From Candidatus Bathyarchaeota archaeon (GTDB lineage Archaea > Thermoproteota > Bathyarchaeia > Bathyarchaeales > Bathycorpusculaceae), in assembly GCA_003141855.1 (NCBI GenBank), contig PLNS01000022.1, positions 1 to 47,440 of the forward strand: a DNA stretch of 47,440 nucleotides, written 5' to 3'. The notes under the pieces were generated by a model. That model saw nothing but the letters and a program-made list of their open reading frames with translations. It searched no databases and was not told where the DNA came from. This document shows, piece by piece, positions 39,657-47,440 of this stretch; the first letter of the stretch is position 1, and each line of letters begins with the position of its first letter. Position numbers and translations under genes: made by a program.

Positions 39657-40820
39657 TTATTGTATAGGTAAATTTTGGTCTTTGAGTGTTTCGGATGGCT
39701 GGGCAGCAGCCGGCACCGCGGCAGCCTTGTTTCTTTGACTGAGTAGTTTCCAAGCTATGATGGGTGCCCAGCCGCTAATAATCATCAAAGTCCCCGGGAA
39801 CCCACCGATGTCACGCCCAACTATCGGGTTAAGCCAAGCCAAGATGTCGCCAAGGAAAGCTTCCCAAATGCCGAAAGCCACCGCCATCGCCACAGCAGTT
39901 ATGAATGCAGTTTTTTTGCCGAATTTGTTGAAGGTTTGAACTGCGAGGACTCCTGCAAAGAAGAAGTCGCCTAAACCAAGCCCTCTAAATAAGAGGCCAC
40001 CTTGTTGCGAAATAATAGTGGGAATGTTTGGCAAATAAACCAGCACTGGAAGGCCAAGCATAGTGAAGTTTTTTGCAGCACCAACCATTACTGGAGTGAC
40101 TATAACCAAAATGATATCCATAATTGTTAAGAGCACCGCAAAGAGGCCTACCGTTTTCCAATTAAACATTGAGCTAAGATACAGAATTATCAAAATAGCA
40201 AACGTTAACCCGAAAACATCCATAAGAAACGGCGACCATACCGCTGCAGTCCCTGGGTTGTGAATGAAATTAAAGAATACAAATAGCAGGACGAATATTG
40301 CTGGCGGCTGAGCAGCCACATACCACCGTGATTTGGTAATGGTTTTTTTATGCTCATAAACTGCCGAGCCGAAACAAAAGATTGCTAAACCAAAAAACGC
40401 CGCAACCCTAAAAACTGTAAAGCTGTCTTGAAGCGGAGCTAAAAGGCAAGCAGCCCCCGCCACTAAGCCCGATACACCAAAGCCCACAGAAAGCAGTTGC
40501 GCCCTCATCTTAGTAAGGTTTGAGAACACGTAGGAAAAAGTGAACAGTAACATAGTGTACGATGAGAGAAAGATTATGAGCAGAATGTTCTGGAAAACTG
40601 CGCCTGGGTTAAGCATAGTCGTGTAGGCTATAACGGAAATAATAATCGCCATGAAAACGACGAGAAGAATTATGTCTCGCGTCTTGAACTCTTTTTGTTC
40701 AACCGTCGCCATCAGTTTTCCTTGAACACGCTTGTTTAGAAGCATAGCAACCGTAACCACAATCAACAAGGCAAGGGGCATGGCAAGGTCAAGAGACGGC
40801 ATAGACTCCACAATAACCAA
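39657..40820 (-). CDS. Presenilin-like GxGD intramembrane protease candidate
   Basis: This 387-aa protein has about ten hydrophobic helices. D235 lies in TIMDIILVIVTPVM and D285 in GLGLGDFFFAGVL; the second is the GxGD motif of the presenilin/signal-peptide-peptidase family, and the first occupies the place of its YD motif (here MD). The 50-residue spacing suits archaeal members. The usual PAL motif is PGT here, so activity is uncertain. It would cleave membrane proteins within the bilayer. Confidence 0.65.
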   Translation of the reverse strand: MVIVESMPSLDLAMPLALLIVVTVAMLLNKRVQGKLMATVEQKEFKTRDIILLVVFMAIIISVIAYTTMLNPGAVFQNILLIIFLSSYTMLLFTFSYVFSNLTKMRAQLLSVGFGVSGLVAGAACLLAPLQDSFTVFRVAAFFGLAIFCFGSAVYEHKKTITKSRWYVAAQPPAIFVLLFVFFNFIHNPGTAAVWSPFLMDVFGLTFAILIILYLSSMFNWKTVGLFAVLLTIMDIILVIVTPVMVGAAKNFTMLGLPVLVYLPNIPTIISQQGGLLFRGLGLGDFFFAGVLAVQTFNKFGKKTAFITAVAMAVAFGIWEAFLGDILAWLNPIVGRDIGGFPGTLMIISGWAPIIAWKLLSQRNKAAAVPAAAQPSETLKDQNLPIQ

Positions 40821-40871
40821 AAGAAGCTTTTATTTCTTTAGCCGAAAACTCCTAAAAAATGAAGGAAAAAG

Positions 40872-41726
40872 CTAGTAACTGAATTGAACGTTCAAAATAG
40901 CCAATGTAGCCAAAAGTGCTTCTTCTGTTCTAACCGTCACTGTTCCTTGCCCAGGAACCATGTTTACTGCAAACTCGGTGATTTCACCAAGTTTTAAGCC
41001 TTCATCCGCAACTATCTCATGTAATCCGCGGGATGGAGCGCCAAACGCCACCAAAACACGCTGGCTGCCCCCCCATTTTTCTCCTATCTTGCCGGCAATA
41101 TCCATAAAGTTGTCGCCTATCCTTGCAGTGGCAATCCTCAAATCAAAACCGCCATCCGTCGCCAGTTGCCCAAAAGAACGCTTCTCCACACGAACTCTGT
41201 AGCCCCAATAGAGGGGAACATCGTCACGGCTTGCAGCTTGAACTTCAATGTGCGCGCCTACTTTGACTATTTGCAGTGTTAAGCGGTTGCCCACAGCGAA
41301 CCCTTTTTGCCGCAAAAGCGCTGGCTGCTGAACCCCAATATCCACAATCAAGCCCTCTTTAGCCTCGGACAAAACCACTCCTTCACGGTACTCGCCCACA
41401 GTCAAATGCTTGGTTTTCCCGCTCAGCGGATGATGAGGCGTACGCAGCGGAGGCAAAATCCCGGCAAACTCCAAATCAGGCTCAAGCTTAAACAACCGTT
41501 TCCGAAGGTACTGGGGCGTCTCCAGATAATTCAGCAAAAGAGCAATAAAATCCAAGTCCCTGCGCTGGTCCACTTTGGGGCTGTCTGGGTAAACTATGAT
41601 TTCGTCCACTCGGAAAATTGCCGCTGCCCGCCCAATCAAGCCAATCTTCGCTGTTTTCTCTCGCATGTGGGGGGTGTCGGAGATTGTGGATGCGGGGATG
41701 GCGATTGAAAGTTTCTTTTTATCCAT
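40872..41726 (-). CDS. SPOUT-type RNA methyltransferase (COG2106-like)
   Basis: ATG 41726 (MDKKKLSIAIPASTISDTP) is the likely start; the longer frame has no support. The 284-aa product shows a SPOUT alpha/beta pattern at each end, with an inserted OB-like region (VGEYREGVVL...GLIVDIGVQQPA), a DUF171/COG2106 signature, and the knot segment VLVAFGAPSRGLHEI. It likely methylates ribosomal RNA uridine. It is divergent from the isomerase gene. Confidence 0.8.
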   Translation of the reverse strand: MDKKKLSIAIPASTISDTPHMREKTAKIGLIGRAAAIFRVDEIIVYPDSPKVDQRRDLDFIALLLNYLETPQYLRKRLFKLEPDLEFAGILPPLRTPHHPLSGKTKHLTVGEYREGVVLSEAKEGLIVDIGVQQPALLRQKGFAVGNRLTLQIVKVGAHIEVQAASRDDVPLYWGYRVRVEKRSFGQLATDGGFDLRIATARIGDNFMDIAGKIGEKWGGSQRVLVAFGAPSRGLHEIVADEGLKLGEITEFAVNMVPGQGTVTVRTEEALLATLAILNVQFSY

Positions 41727-41817
41727 AACGTTTGCCTCTTGACGCTTTGTGGTTTGCGTTGTGCTTAAAAGGCAGGGATGAGATATAAAACTGCGTGTTA
41801 TTTGGAGGATCAAGCGA

Positions 41818-42918
41818 TTGGTAACACCTCTTTTAGATAACGTTGACAGAATAAATGCGGTTGATAAGAGCGGAATGCTAAATTTTTGCGTAAATTCACC
41901 CAAGCACTACCGTGAAGCCGCCGAAATAGCAGCCAAAATCACGGTAAACTACCCTAAACCAGACAACATCATAGTGGCTGGCATGGGCGGCTCAGCCATC
42001 GGCGGCGACCTATTGAAGGATTGGGCAAAAAACAAGCTAACAATCCCGATTGAAGTCAACCGCGAATACCATTTACCAGCTTACGCTGGCAAGAAAACCC
42101 TCGCACTAATAACCAGCTACTCAGGAGACACCGAAGAAACCCTCAGCGCTTTCCTTGACGCTCTAAAGCGTAAATGCATGATTTACTGCGTAAGCAGCGG
42201 CGGCGCCCTGTTAAAGTACGCTGAAAAACACAAAGTACCCTACCTGCAAGTTCCAGGCGGCATGCCGCCCCGTGCAGCCTTGCCCTACATGCTGGTTCCC
42301 CTGCTGGTTTACATGGAAAAAGCAGGTTTGGTCAAAGGCGTCTCAGAAGAACTAAACGAAGCCCTAACGCTTCTGGAAAAAATAAGCAAGGATAACTCGC
42401 CTGCTAAACCAGCTAAAGAAAACTTTGCAAAAACCTTAGCGCTAAACATCGGCGAAACAGTCCCTGTAGTTTATGGTTTTGGCACTTACCGCAGCGTTGC
42501 CCAGCGCTTCAAGCAACAATTCAACGAAAACAGCAAGATACCCGCCAAGTGGGAGTTTTTCCCAGAACTCAACCATAACGAGATTATGGGTTGGGAAAAC
42601 AGCGGCGACTCTGGCAAGTGCTTTTCAATAATTTTTATCCGAGACAAAGACGAGCCCGTGGAAATAAAGAGCAGAATCGAAACCACAAAACAAATCATGA
42701 CTAAGATGGGGCTCAGAATGTTTGAGGTCTCAACGCAAGGCAAGAGTGCATTAGCAAAGATGCTGTCAACCATCGTGGTCGGCGACTTCACAAGCATCTA
42801 CCTAGCAGTCCAGCACGGAGTGGACCCGACGCCAGTTAAAACCATAAACCACCTAAAAGAAACGCTGAAAGAGAACGGGGTAAAAGAGAAGATAATAAGC
42901 GAGCTAGAAAAAATCTAG
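41818..42918 (+). CDS. Bifunctional phosphoglucose/phosphomannose isomerase
   Basis: This 366-aa protein starts at TTG 41818, with GGAGGATC a few bases upstream. Two SIS domains are visible: IIVAGMGGSAIGGDLLKDW and TSYSGDTEETLSAF in the first, VPVVYGFGTYRSVAQRFKQQ and ELNHNEIMGWE in the second. It interconverts glucose-, fructose- and mannose-6-phosphate in archaea. It links to the downstream inositol-phosphate synthase, which uses glucose 6-phosphate. Confidence 0.9.
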   Translation: MVTPLLDNVDRINAVDKSGMLNFCVNSPKHYREAAEIAAKITVNYPKPDNIIVAGMGGSAIGGDLLKDWAKNKLTIPIEVNREYHLPAYAGKKTLALITSYSGDTEETLSAFLDALKRKCMIYCVSSGGALLKYAEKHKVPYLQVPGGMPPRAALPYMLVPLLVYMEKAGLVKGVSEELNEALTLLEKISKDNSPAKPAKENFAKTLALNIGETVPVVYGFGTYRSVAQRFKQQFNENSKIPAKWEFFPELNHNEIMGWENSGDSGKCFSIIFIRDKDEPVEIKSRIETTKQIMTKMGLRMFEVSTQGKSALAKMLSTIVVGDFTSIYLAVQHGVDPTPVKTINHLKETLKENGVKEKIISELEKI

Positions 42919-42919
42919 C

Positions 42920-43972
42920 TTAAGATAGGAATTTTGCGAATTCTTTTTCTGCAACTTCAAGCGACACCATTTGCGGTGGACGCTTAAACCCGTATGCGCA
43001 AACTGGCTCCACTGCGCCCTTAAATTTCTTGTTTAAGGCTAGTTTTACTGCACGTACAACGTCGAAGAGTACTGATCCAGCGTTTGGCGCGTCAACGGTT
43101 TGGAATTTGAGGTCGATTTTCATGGGTGCGTTGCAGAAGTAGACGCCGCTTATCCAGAAGTAGCTGTCACGTTTGTTCTGCAGGAAATCCACGTAATCGG
43201 TTGAGCCAGCCACGATATCGGCTTTGTAGGGTATTGATGCGGCTACGGATTCGGTTTTTATGGTGCGTTTTGCATCACGGCTTCGGTCAAGGGTGTCTAC
43301 GGATTCGGTTCCGCCCCCAACATCGAGCTGGTAGGTTTCGTTGATTCTTACGCCGTTGTCTGAGAGCAGCTTGAGCAGCGTCTTGTGCAGGGCGGTTGAG
43401 CCTACTTGGTCGACTAAGTCGTCGCCGACAAGCGGAAGCTTTGCGGCCTCGAAGCGTTTTGCCCATGCTGGGTCGCTGGCTATGAAGGTTGGTGTAGCGT
43501 TAACGAAAGCGCATCCTGCCAAGAGGGCTTGCTCTGCGTACCATTGGGAGGCTTTTGTGGCTCCGCTTGGAAGCAAATTAACCAGCACCTCAGCGCCTGC
43601 AGCCTTGAGAACCTTCACAACATCTGCATCAGGCGCATTGCTGACTTGTATGATGGCTTTAGTGGAATTTCCAACACCATCCAGCAATGGACCCTTACTA
43701 ACTTTAACGCCCGCTGCGGGTACATCGCACACTTTTGGCGCGTTGTTTGGCTGGGCAAAAATGGCTAAAGACAACTCTTTTCCAACCTTGCGCTCGTCCA
43801 CGTCGAAGGCTGCGACCACTTGGATGTCTTTGGGGCTTAAGCCTGCCAAAACTGGGTTGCGCAGTCCGATGCAGTCTTCTGGTTTTTGGAGTTTCTCATA
43901 GTATTGGATGCCTTGGATGAATGATGAGGCGCAGTTTCCAACGCCGATTAATGCAACTTTAACTTTGGGCAT
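42920..43972 (-). CDS. Inositol-1-phosphate synthase
   Basis: ATG 43972 (MPKVKVALIGVGNCASSFIQ) is supported by a TATA element TTTTATAAGG (44011-44020 on the minus strand) and GGTG upstream; the longer frame starts before the promoter. The 350-aa NAD-dependent enzyme converts glucose 6-phosphate to inositol 1-phosphate: N-terminal Rossmann loop GVGNCASS, and GGTESVDTLDR plus TESVAASIPYKAD catalytic segments. It supplies inositol for archaeal phospholipids or osmolytes. Confidence 0.93.
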   Translation of the reverse strand: MPKVKVALIGVGNCASSFIQGIQYYEKLQKPEDCIGLRNPVLAGLSPKDIQVVAAFDVDERKVGKELSLAIFAQPNNAPKVCDVPAAGVKVSKGPLLDGVGNSTKAIIQVSNAPDADVVKVLKAAGAEVLVNLLPSGATKASQWYAEQALLAGCAFVNATPTFIASDPAWAKRFEAAKLPLVGDDLVDQVGSTALHKTLLKLLSDNGVRINETYQLDVGGGTESVDTLDRSRDAKRTIKTESVAASIPYKADIVAGSTDYVDFLQNKRDSYFWISGVYFCNAPMKIDLKFQTVDAPNAGSVLFDVVRAVKLALNKKFKGAVEPVCAYGFKRPPQMVSLEVAEKEFAKFLS

Positions 43973-44172
43973 TCTTTTTGCACCTTGCTTGGCTTTTCTA
44001 TTTGCATTTGCCTTATAAAAAGCTACGCCGCCAAACCTATTGAAAACACAAATAAACAACAACTGGTAACAGGAAGCAACTTGCAAGCCTTTCAGTTTTT
44101 TGGTACTTTATTGATGTTCATAAGAAACGCTTATTAAACGAGGAGGATTTAAGTTTAGAAGCCAGGTACTTT

Positions 44173-44250
44173 GGGCGAGTAGATCAGTCTGGCATGATCG
44201 CCACGTTGGCATCGTGGAGGTCCTGGGTTCAAATCCCGGCTCGTCCACCA
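44173..44250 (+). tRNA. tRNA-Ala(GGC)
   Basis: GGGCGAG pairs with CTCGTCC; the D-arm is GATC...GATC; anticodon stem CCACG/CGTGG holds loop TTGGCAT with anticodon GGC; the T-arm is CTGGG-TTCAAAT-CCCGG; A73 and CCA are encoded. There is no intron. Its 3' end is duplicated at 45123-45149. Confidence 0.95.
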
Positions 44251-45149
44251 ATTTTTAAAAAAACCCCGACATTATCGGTGGTTTTTGAATTTAAGAAAAA
44301 GGATATGCTGATAAGACAAATGCTGGCTATGCCAGAAGGCTAAAGTTCCTTGAGCAAAATACCGCCCAGAAACGGACCCAATTTAACGTTCTTTTAAGGT
44401 ATTACGGAAATCGGAATATTCTGGCAAGTGGAACAAGCCATTAAATCAATTCTATCGTACATTATGACTTGAGTAAGGAGAAGGCACTTGGAAACAACTG
44501 CAAAGAGGATAGAAGAACAAATAAAAGAATATGCAGAATATTTCTTAAAAACAGAGTATGGCGATCAAGCACTAAAAAGACTAGAAGCCTTTGACATAAA
44601 GGCTGTTGATGCTTACGACACTGGAGGAGTATCAGAAGTCACAGATAAAGACATTAAAATAGCCGCCAGACGAGACATAGATGCCGGTAAACTGACAAAC
44701 ACAACTAAATTAATTATAAGACACGAACTCGGCCACATCCTAGATGAAAATTCACCAGCATTCCCTGAATTCGAGGAACAAATTGAACACGAGAAAATAG
44801 CTTGGGTCAACGCAAAGCCAAAAACTCCAGCAGAACATTGGTACAAAAACGTCTCAATAAGAACACACATAGATCCGTTAAAAATGCAATCGATGGGATT
44901 TCCAAGACCAGAAACAAAAATTTCGCCAGAACTGCTAAAACAGGGGATAAACATAGAACTAAAACGAATGAAAAGAGACAGCCTATTAACTGACAAAATT
45001 TTAGCAAAAAGATACGCAATGGCAAACCTGACTGAAGATCCTGATTATTATAATCTAAACAGATATTCTTGAGGTAATTTAAAGAAGGTTTTCTTTCGGA
45101 AAGAAAAATCTGGTGGGATGAAGGGTTCAAATCCCGGCTCGTTCACCAA
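44225..45149. mobile_element. 898-bp mini-element at tRNA-Ala 3' end
   Basis: The tRNA 3' end GGGTTCAAATCCCGGCTCGT plus CACCAA (44225-44251) recurs at 45123-45149 with one mismatch in 27 bp. Between them lies one metallopeptidase gene and no integrase. The left copy keeps the tRNA intact. It would need an integrase in trans, so it is a satellite or a deletion remnant. 44251-44487 contains no supported gene. Confidence 0.75.
44488..45072 (+). CDS. HExxH zinc metallopeptidase-like protein
   Basis: This 194-aa protein starts at TTG 44488 after GGAGAAGG. H79-E80-L81-G82-H83 is the zincin HExxH motif, and a later Glu region (EEQIEHEKIAW, about 95-106) can provide the third zinc ligand as in ImmA/IrrE-like peptidases. 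The C-terminus is basic and helical. No signal peptide is seen, so it acts in the cytoplasm. As the only cargo of the mini-element it may regulate element or host repressors by cleavage. Confidence 0.75.
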   Translation: METTAKRIEEQIKEYAEYFLKTEYGDQALKRLEAFDIKAVDAYDTGGVSEVTDKDIKIAARRDIDAGKLTNTTKLIIRHELGHILDENSPAFPEFEEQIEHEKIAWVNAKPKTPAEHWYKNVSIRTHIDPLKMQSMGFPRPETKISPELLKQGINIELKRMKRDSLLTDKILAKRYAMANLTEDPDYYNLNRYS

Positions 45150-45244
45150 CAATCATGTAACTAACCCACCGCTAACTTTATGAGCAAACGTGCTCTTTAT
45201 TGTGTAATTATTTTTAGCTGTTTTTTGAGAGGTGAATTTTTCTT

Positions 45245-45349
45245 ATGCAAATTGAAAACCAAAAAACCGAAGGAATCGGTGGAACAAAAATTAGCACGCT
45301 TATGCCAGAGGTTAGAGATAACCAAAGTATGTATTTTAGGCGAATTTAG
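45245..45349 (+). pseudogene. Truncated 34-aa ORF with strong ribosome site
   Basis: ATG 45245 is preceded by GAGGTGA. The peptide starts MQIENQKTEGIGGTKISTL and stops after 34 residues. The GTKISTLMPEVRDN stretch resembles the start of an OB-fold RPA-type protein (KISDLKPGMRNV), so this may be a truncated single-stranded-DNA-binding gene. It is weakly supported. A longer frame at 45180-45374 is less convincing. Confidence 0.3.
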
Positions 45350-45350
45350 A

Positions 45351-46601
45351 TTAATCAGGTTGGTTGCTGCCTGATTTGTTTTCTTCCAGCCAGTTCCGCG
45401 ATTTCATCAAGGATTTCCCAGCGAACTTTAGTTCCAATGCGCCTTCGTATGGGCAGATTTCAACACACCGTGCGCAAAGCATGCATTTTGATTCGGTTAC
45501 GTCTCCGCCTTTCTTCTCGAACATTGCCGTGGCTTGTGTTGGGCAAACCCGTTTGCAGACTCCGCATTTGGTGCATTTATGTTCATCTTTTTGAAGCTTT
45601 GTCAGGGCTATTTGTTTGAAGGGTGTAAATGTGCTGAAGAGGGCGGTTAAGCCACCTAAGGGGCAGATTCTGCACCAGACTCGTCTGTAAGCTAAAGCCA
45701 AAATCGTAATCGCAACTAGAATAGCCAGATTTATGGAGGTTAAGTAGAAGCCTGAAATCCAAAAGGGGCCATACACGATTTGGGATATGTAGGACCAATT
45801 TATTTGGCCGATGGCGACTTCTATCAAAATACAAAGGGGTCTTGCTGGGCAGACTAAGCAGAAGGGCTCATTGATGTTACTGACAATGCCAGCTTCAGTT
45901 CCCTCTGGTCCCCCAACTTTGGTTCCGGGGATAAGTTGTGTGCCAAAAATGGAGTATGAAGCGAAGATAACGCTTAAAATCATAAAGACGGCGATTATGA
46001 TGTAGCGTGACTGCCCAAGCTTCGCGTTGGTTTTTTCCGAAAAGTTCAGGTGCCGCAGCCTCGCGGATTTGCGGATACGCGTTAGTAAGTCTTGGTATAG
46101 GCCGAAGGGGCAGAGCCAACCGCAGAATAGCCTTCCCAAAATTATGGCTGCTACAGCAAGCATGCCGACCACGATTGCTATCTTTTCCAACCCAGATGTG
46201 GAGTAGACTACTTCATATCCTCTGAGGGGAGCGTTCCAGAATGGAAAAACGTAGGCTTGCAGTTGCCAAATGGCGCAGGTGACTGTTCGCCCGTTGGGGT
46301 AATAACATGCTAAGATGGGTAATGAGATGCCGTCGGGAAATTGGTTGCCTAAAACGTCAGCGCCGATTAAGTGGTCACGCGGCGAAATTCCTAAAGGATA
46401 AAACAGCGAGTCTGGTTGGTTGAATGGGCCTATTATGAGCCCCAAGAATACAATGATGACTGCGGCTGCTTGGATGAAAAGCCGTAGTGTGCTGATTTTT
46501 CGGGTTTTGTCTTTGGATAGTTTGAGAATAAGGATTATGCCTACTGCAATTATTATGGCATATGCCGACAGGACTAAGACGGGTGAGTTTTCCAAAACCA
46601 T
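45351..46601 (-). CDS. NapH-like membrane polyferredoxin
   Basis: This 416-aa protein has about five or six membrane helices with LFCGWLCPFGLYQDLL, CLVCPARPLC and CRICPLGGLTALFS cysteine motifs between them, then two C-terminal [4Fe-4S] ferredoxin motifs (CTKCGVCKRVCP; CMLCARCVEICP). The architecture is NapH/NosR/YccM-like: membrane electron transfer between quinol or ferredoxin and an external partner. It follows the 220-aa gene by 5 bp in one operon. Confidence 0.85.
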   Translation of the reverse strand: MVLENSPVLVLSAYAIIIAVGIILILKLSKDKTRKISTLRLFIQAAAVIIVFLGLIIGPFNQPDSLFYPLGISPRDHLIGADVLGNQFPDGISLPILACYYPNGRTVTCAIWQLQAYVFPFWNAPLRGYEVVYSTSGLEKIAIVVGMLAVAAIILGRLFCGWLCPFGLYQDLLTRIRKSARLRHLNFSEKTNAKLGQSRYIIIAVFMILSVIFASYSIFGTQLIPGTKVGGPEGTEAGIVSNINEPFCLVCPARPLCILIEVAIGQINWSYISQIVYGPFWISGFYLTSINLAILVAITILALAYRRVWCRICPLGGLTALFSTFTPFKQIALTKLQKDEHKCTKCGVCKRVCPTQATAMFEKKGGDVTESKCMLCARCVEICPYEGALELKFAGKSLMKSRNWLEENKSGSNQPD

Positions 46602-46606
46602 CCTTT

Positions 46607-47269
46607 TCAGCTCCTCACCTTAACTCGAATTACAACCGCAACTGCCACTACGACCGAAAGCACAATTGCAGTTATGATGATTGCCGAATGCTGCTGATAA
46701 AACGGCAAATTACTGTTGTCTGGAATGACATAACCAAAATGCGTTACTGATATGTTGCCAGTCAAGCCTGAAACAACCACTGTATCGTTGGGTAAGAGGT
46801 TCCAGCCGTTGCCTTCCGAGATAAAGCCTTTGCCTGCAACGTTTATACTCCATTCACCGGGGTGGGTCGGCCGCGAAGAATTGAGACCCAAGTTTACAGT
46901 CTGTGTCCCTACGCCTTGCGCGTTGTAGCGCAGCGTGGCGGTCCGACCCAGCAGGAAGTAGGAGCGGTATAATAAAATAGTCATGTTAGAGTTTGTTGCA
47001 CTAACTGTTAGGTTCCCAAGAGGCTGCGAGTTATTAAGTCTCAGATTCGTAAAAACCCAACGCGTATTTTCCAAGGTTGCTGATGAACATGAACCGTTTA
47101 AGGCGAAGCTGATGGTGCCGTTAAGCGCAGGAATGCTGAACCGGTCCGACGTCGTGAAGGTTGTGGCATCTTGACCCCCCACATTGGGGCAAAAGGAGGG
47201 AAAAAGCAAAATTACCAATATGGCCGCTGCAAGCCCAATTGGAACTGGTTTGCTAGTGGTTGCCTTCAA
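46607..47269 (-). CDS. Secreted, C-terminally anchored protein
   Basis: This 220-aa protein has an N-terminal signal helix (LAAAILVILLFPSFCPNVGG), a beta-rich extracytoplasmic body with many N-x-S/T sites, and a C-terminal transmembrane helix (SAIIITAIVLSVVVAVAVVI) with a basic tail. It is directly upstream of the polyferredoxin gene, so it may be the outside partner or anchor. No domain is recognised. Confidence 0.7.
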   Translation of the reverse strand: MKATTSKPVPIGLAAAILVILLFPSFCPNVGGQDATTFTTSDRFSIPALNGTISFALNGSCSSATLENTRWVFTNLRLNNSQPLGNLTVSATNSNMTILLYRSYFLLGRTATLRYNAQGVGTQTVNLGLNSSRPTHPGEWSINVAGKGFISEGNGWNLLPNDTVVVSGLTGNISVTHFGYVIPDNSNLPFYQQHSAIIITAIVLSVVVAVAVVIRVKVRS

Positions 47270-47373
47270 AGTCTCACAGTTTGGTTAGGATAACTGCTAT
47301 GTTAAGTTATAAGCCTTTTCAACCTAACACTTTGCAGATTAAAGATTTGCCGGCTATTTTTTGGACGTTTGAT

Positions 47374-47440
47374 TTAGATGTCGAAGTCTTGCCCGGAGTT
47401 GGGTTTCTGTTCAGGCTTCTGTTCGGGCGGGGGAGTTTCC
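47374..47440 (-). CDS. Partial C-terminus of Pro/Gln/Lys-rich protein
   Basis: The minus-strand frame ends ETPPPEQKPEQKPNSG then QDFDI and a stop at 47374-47376; it runs off the window edge. Only a disordered Pro-rich tail is visible, so the product cannot be identified. Confidence 0.5.
   Translation of the reverse strand, partial: ETPPPEQKPEQKPNSGQDFDI

Noticed and set aside
45180-45374. 64-aa ORF after the mini-element
   Set aside because: It overlaps the polyferredoxin gene end and has no ribosome site; a shorter frame (45245-45349) is better supported.

Overview
The window looks like a chromosomal segment of an archaeon, most likely Bathyarchaeia or a close relative (Thermoproteota). 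Evidence: an archaeal EF-2, stalk protein P1/L12, intron-containing tRNA-Trp genes with encoded CCA, a degenerate SelB-like EF1A paralogue, an Isf/archaeoflavoprotein pair, archaeal-type inositol-1-phosphate synthase, leaderless TATA-driven starts mixed with GGAGGTG-led starts, and many TTG/GTG starts. The lineage is inferred from gene content only; no marker phylogeny was run.

Layout. 1-4928: a small Cys-rich ORF with a structured leader, then a divergent arsenic locus (minus: ferredoxin, arsC, unknown; plus: arsR, HMA protein, P1B ATPase, arsM). 5219-9939: a tRNA-Trp gene cut in its D-arm by a 4.5-kb integrative element. The element encodes a tyrosine integrase, a HEPN-like protein and unknown small genes, and carries an intact replacement tRNA-Trp on the other strand. 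10070-12325: a radical SAM/SPASM protein, two small ORFs and a GT2 glycosyltransferase. 12348-22533: core genes (archaeoflavoprotein, Isf, EF-2, P2-type ATPase, a second radical SAM protein, DUF998) ending in the 3' half of a DUF763 gene.

22528-36054: a 13.5-kb provirus or plasmid-like element integrated inside that DUF763 gene. It carries many overlapping small genes, zinc-finger microproteins, an 890-aa Ser/Pro-rich protein, an HNH protein, a ribbon-helix-helix regulator with operator-like repeats, a P-loop NTPase, an MCM-like helicase with an altered Walker B, and two tyrosine recombinases. 36049-36481 is the 5' half of DUF763; joining across a 6-bp repeat restores the reading frame exactly.

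36482-47440: core genes again (Lrp-type RAM domain, SelB-like protein, P1, a presenilin-like membrane protein, SPOUT methyltransferase, sugar-phosphate isomerase, inositol-phosphate synthase, tRNA-Ala, NapH-like polyferredoxin). An 898-bp mini-element encoding a HExxH metallopeptidase sits at the tRNA-Ala 3' end.

The main novelty candidates are: three site-specific insertions using three different target logics within 40 kb; an element that breaks tRNA-Trp while supplying a replacement and starts its integrase inside the att core; a provirus in a protein gene with an unusual MCM; and an arsenic locus that uses a P1B ATPase with a three-cysteine HMA partner instead of ArsB/Acr3.
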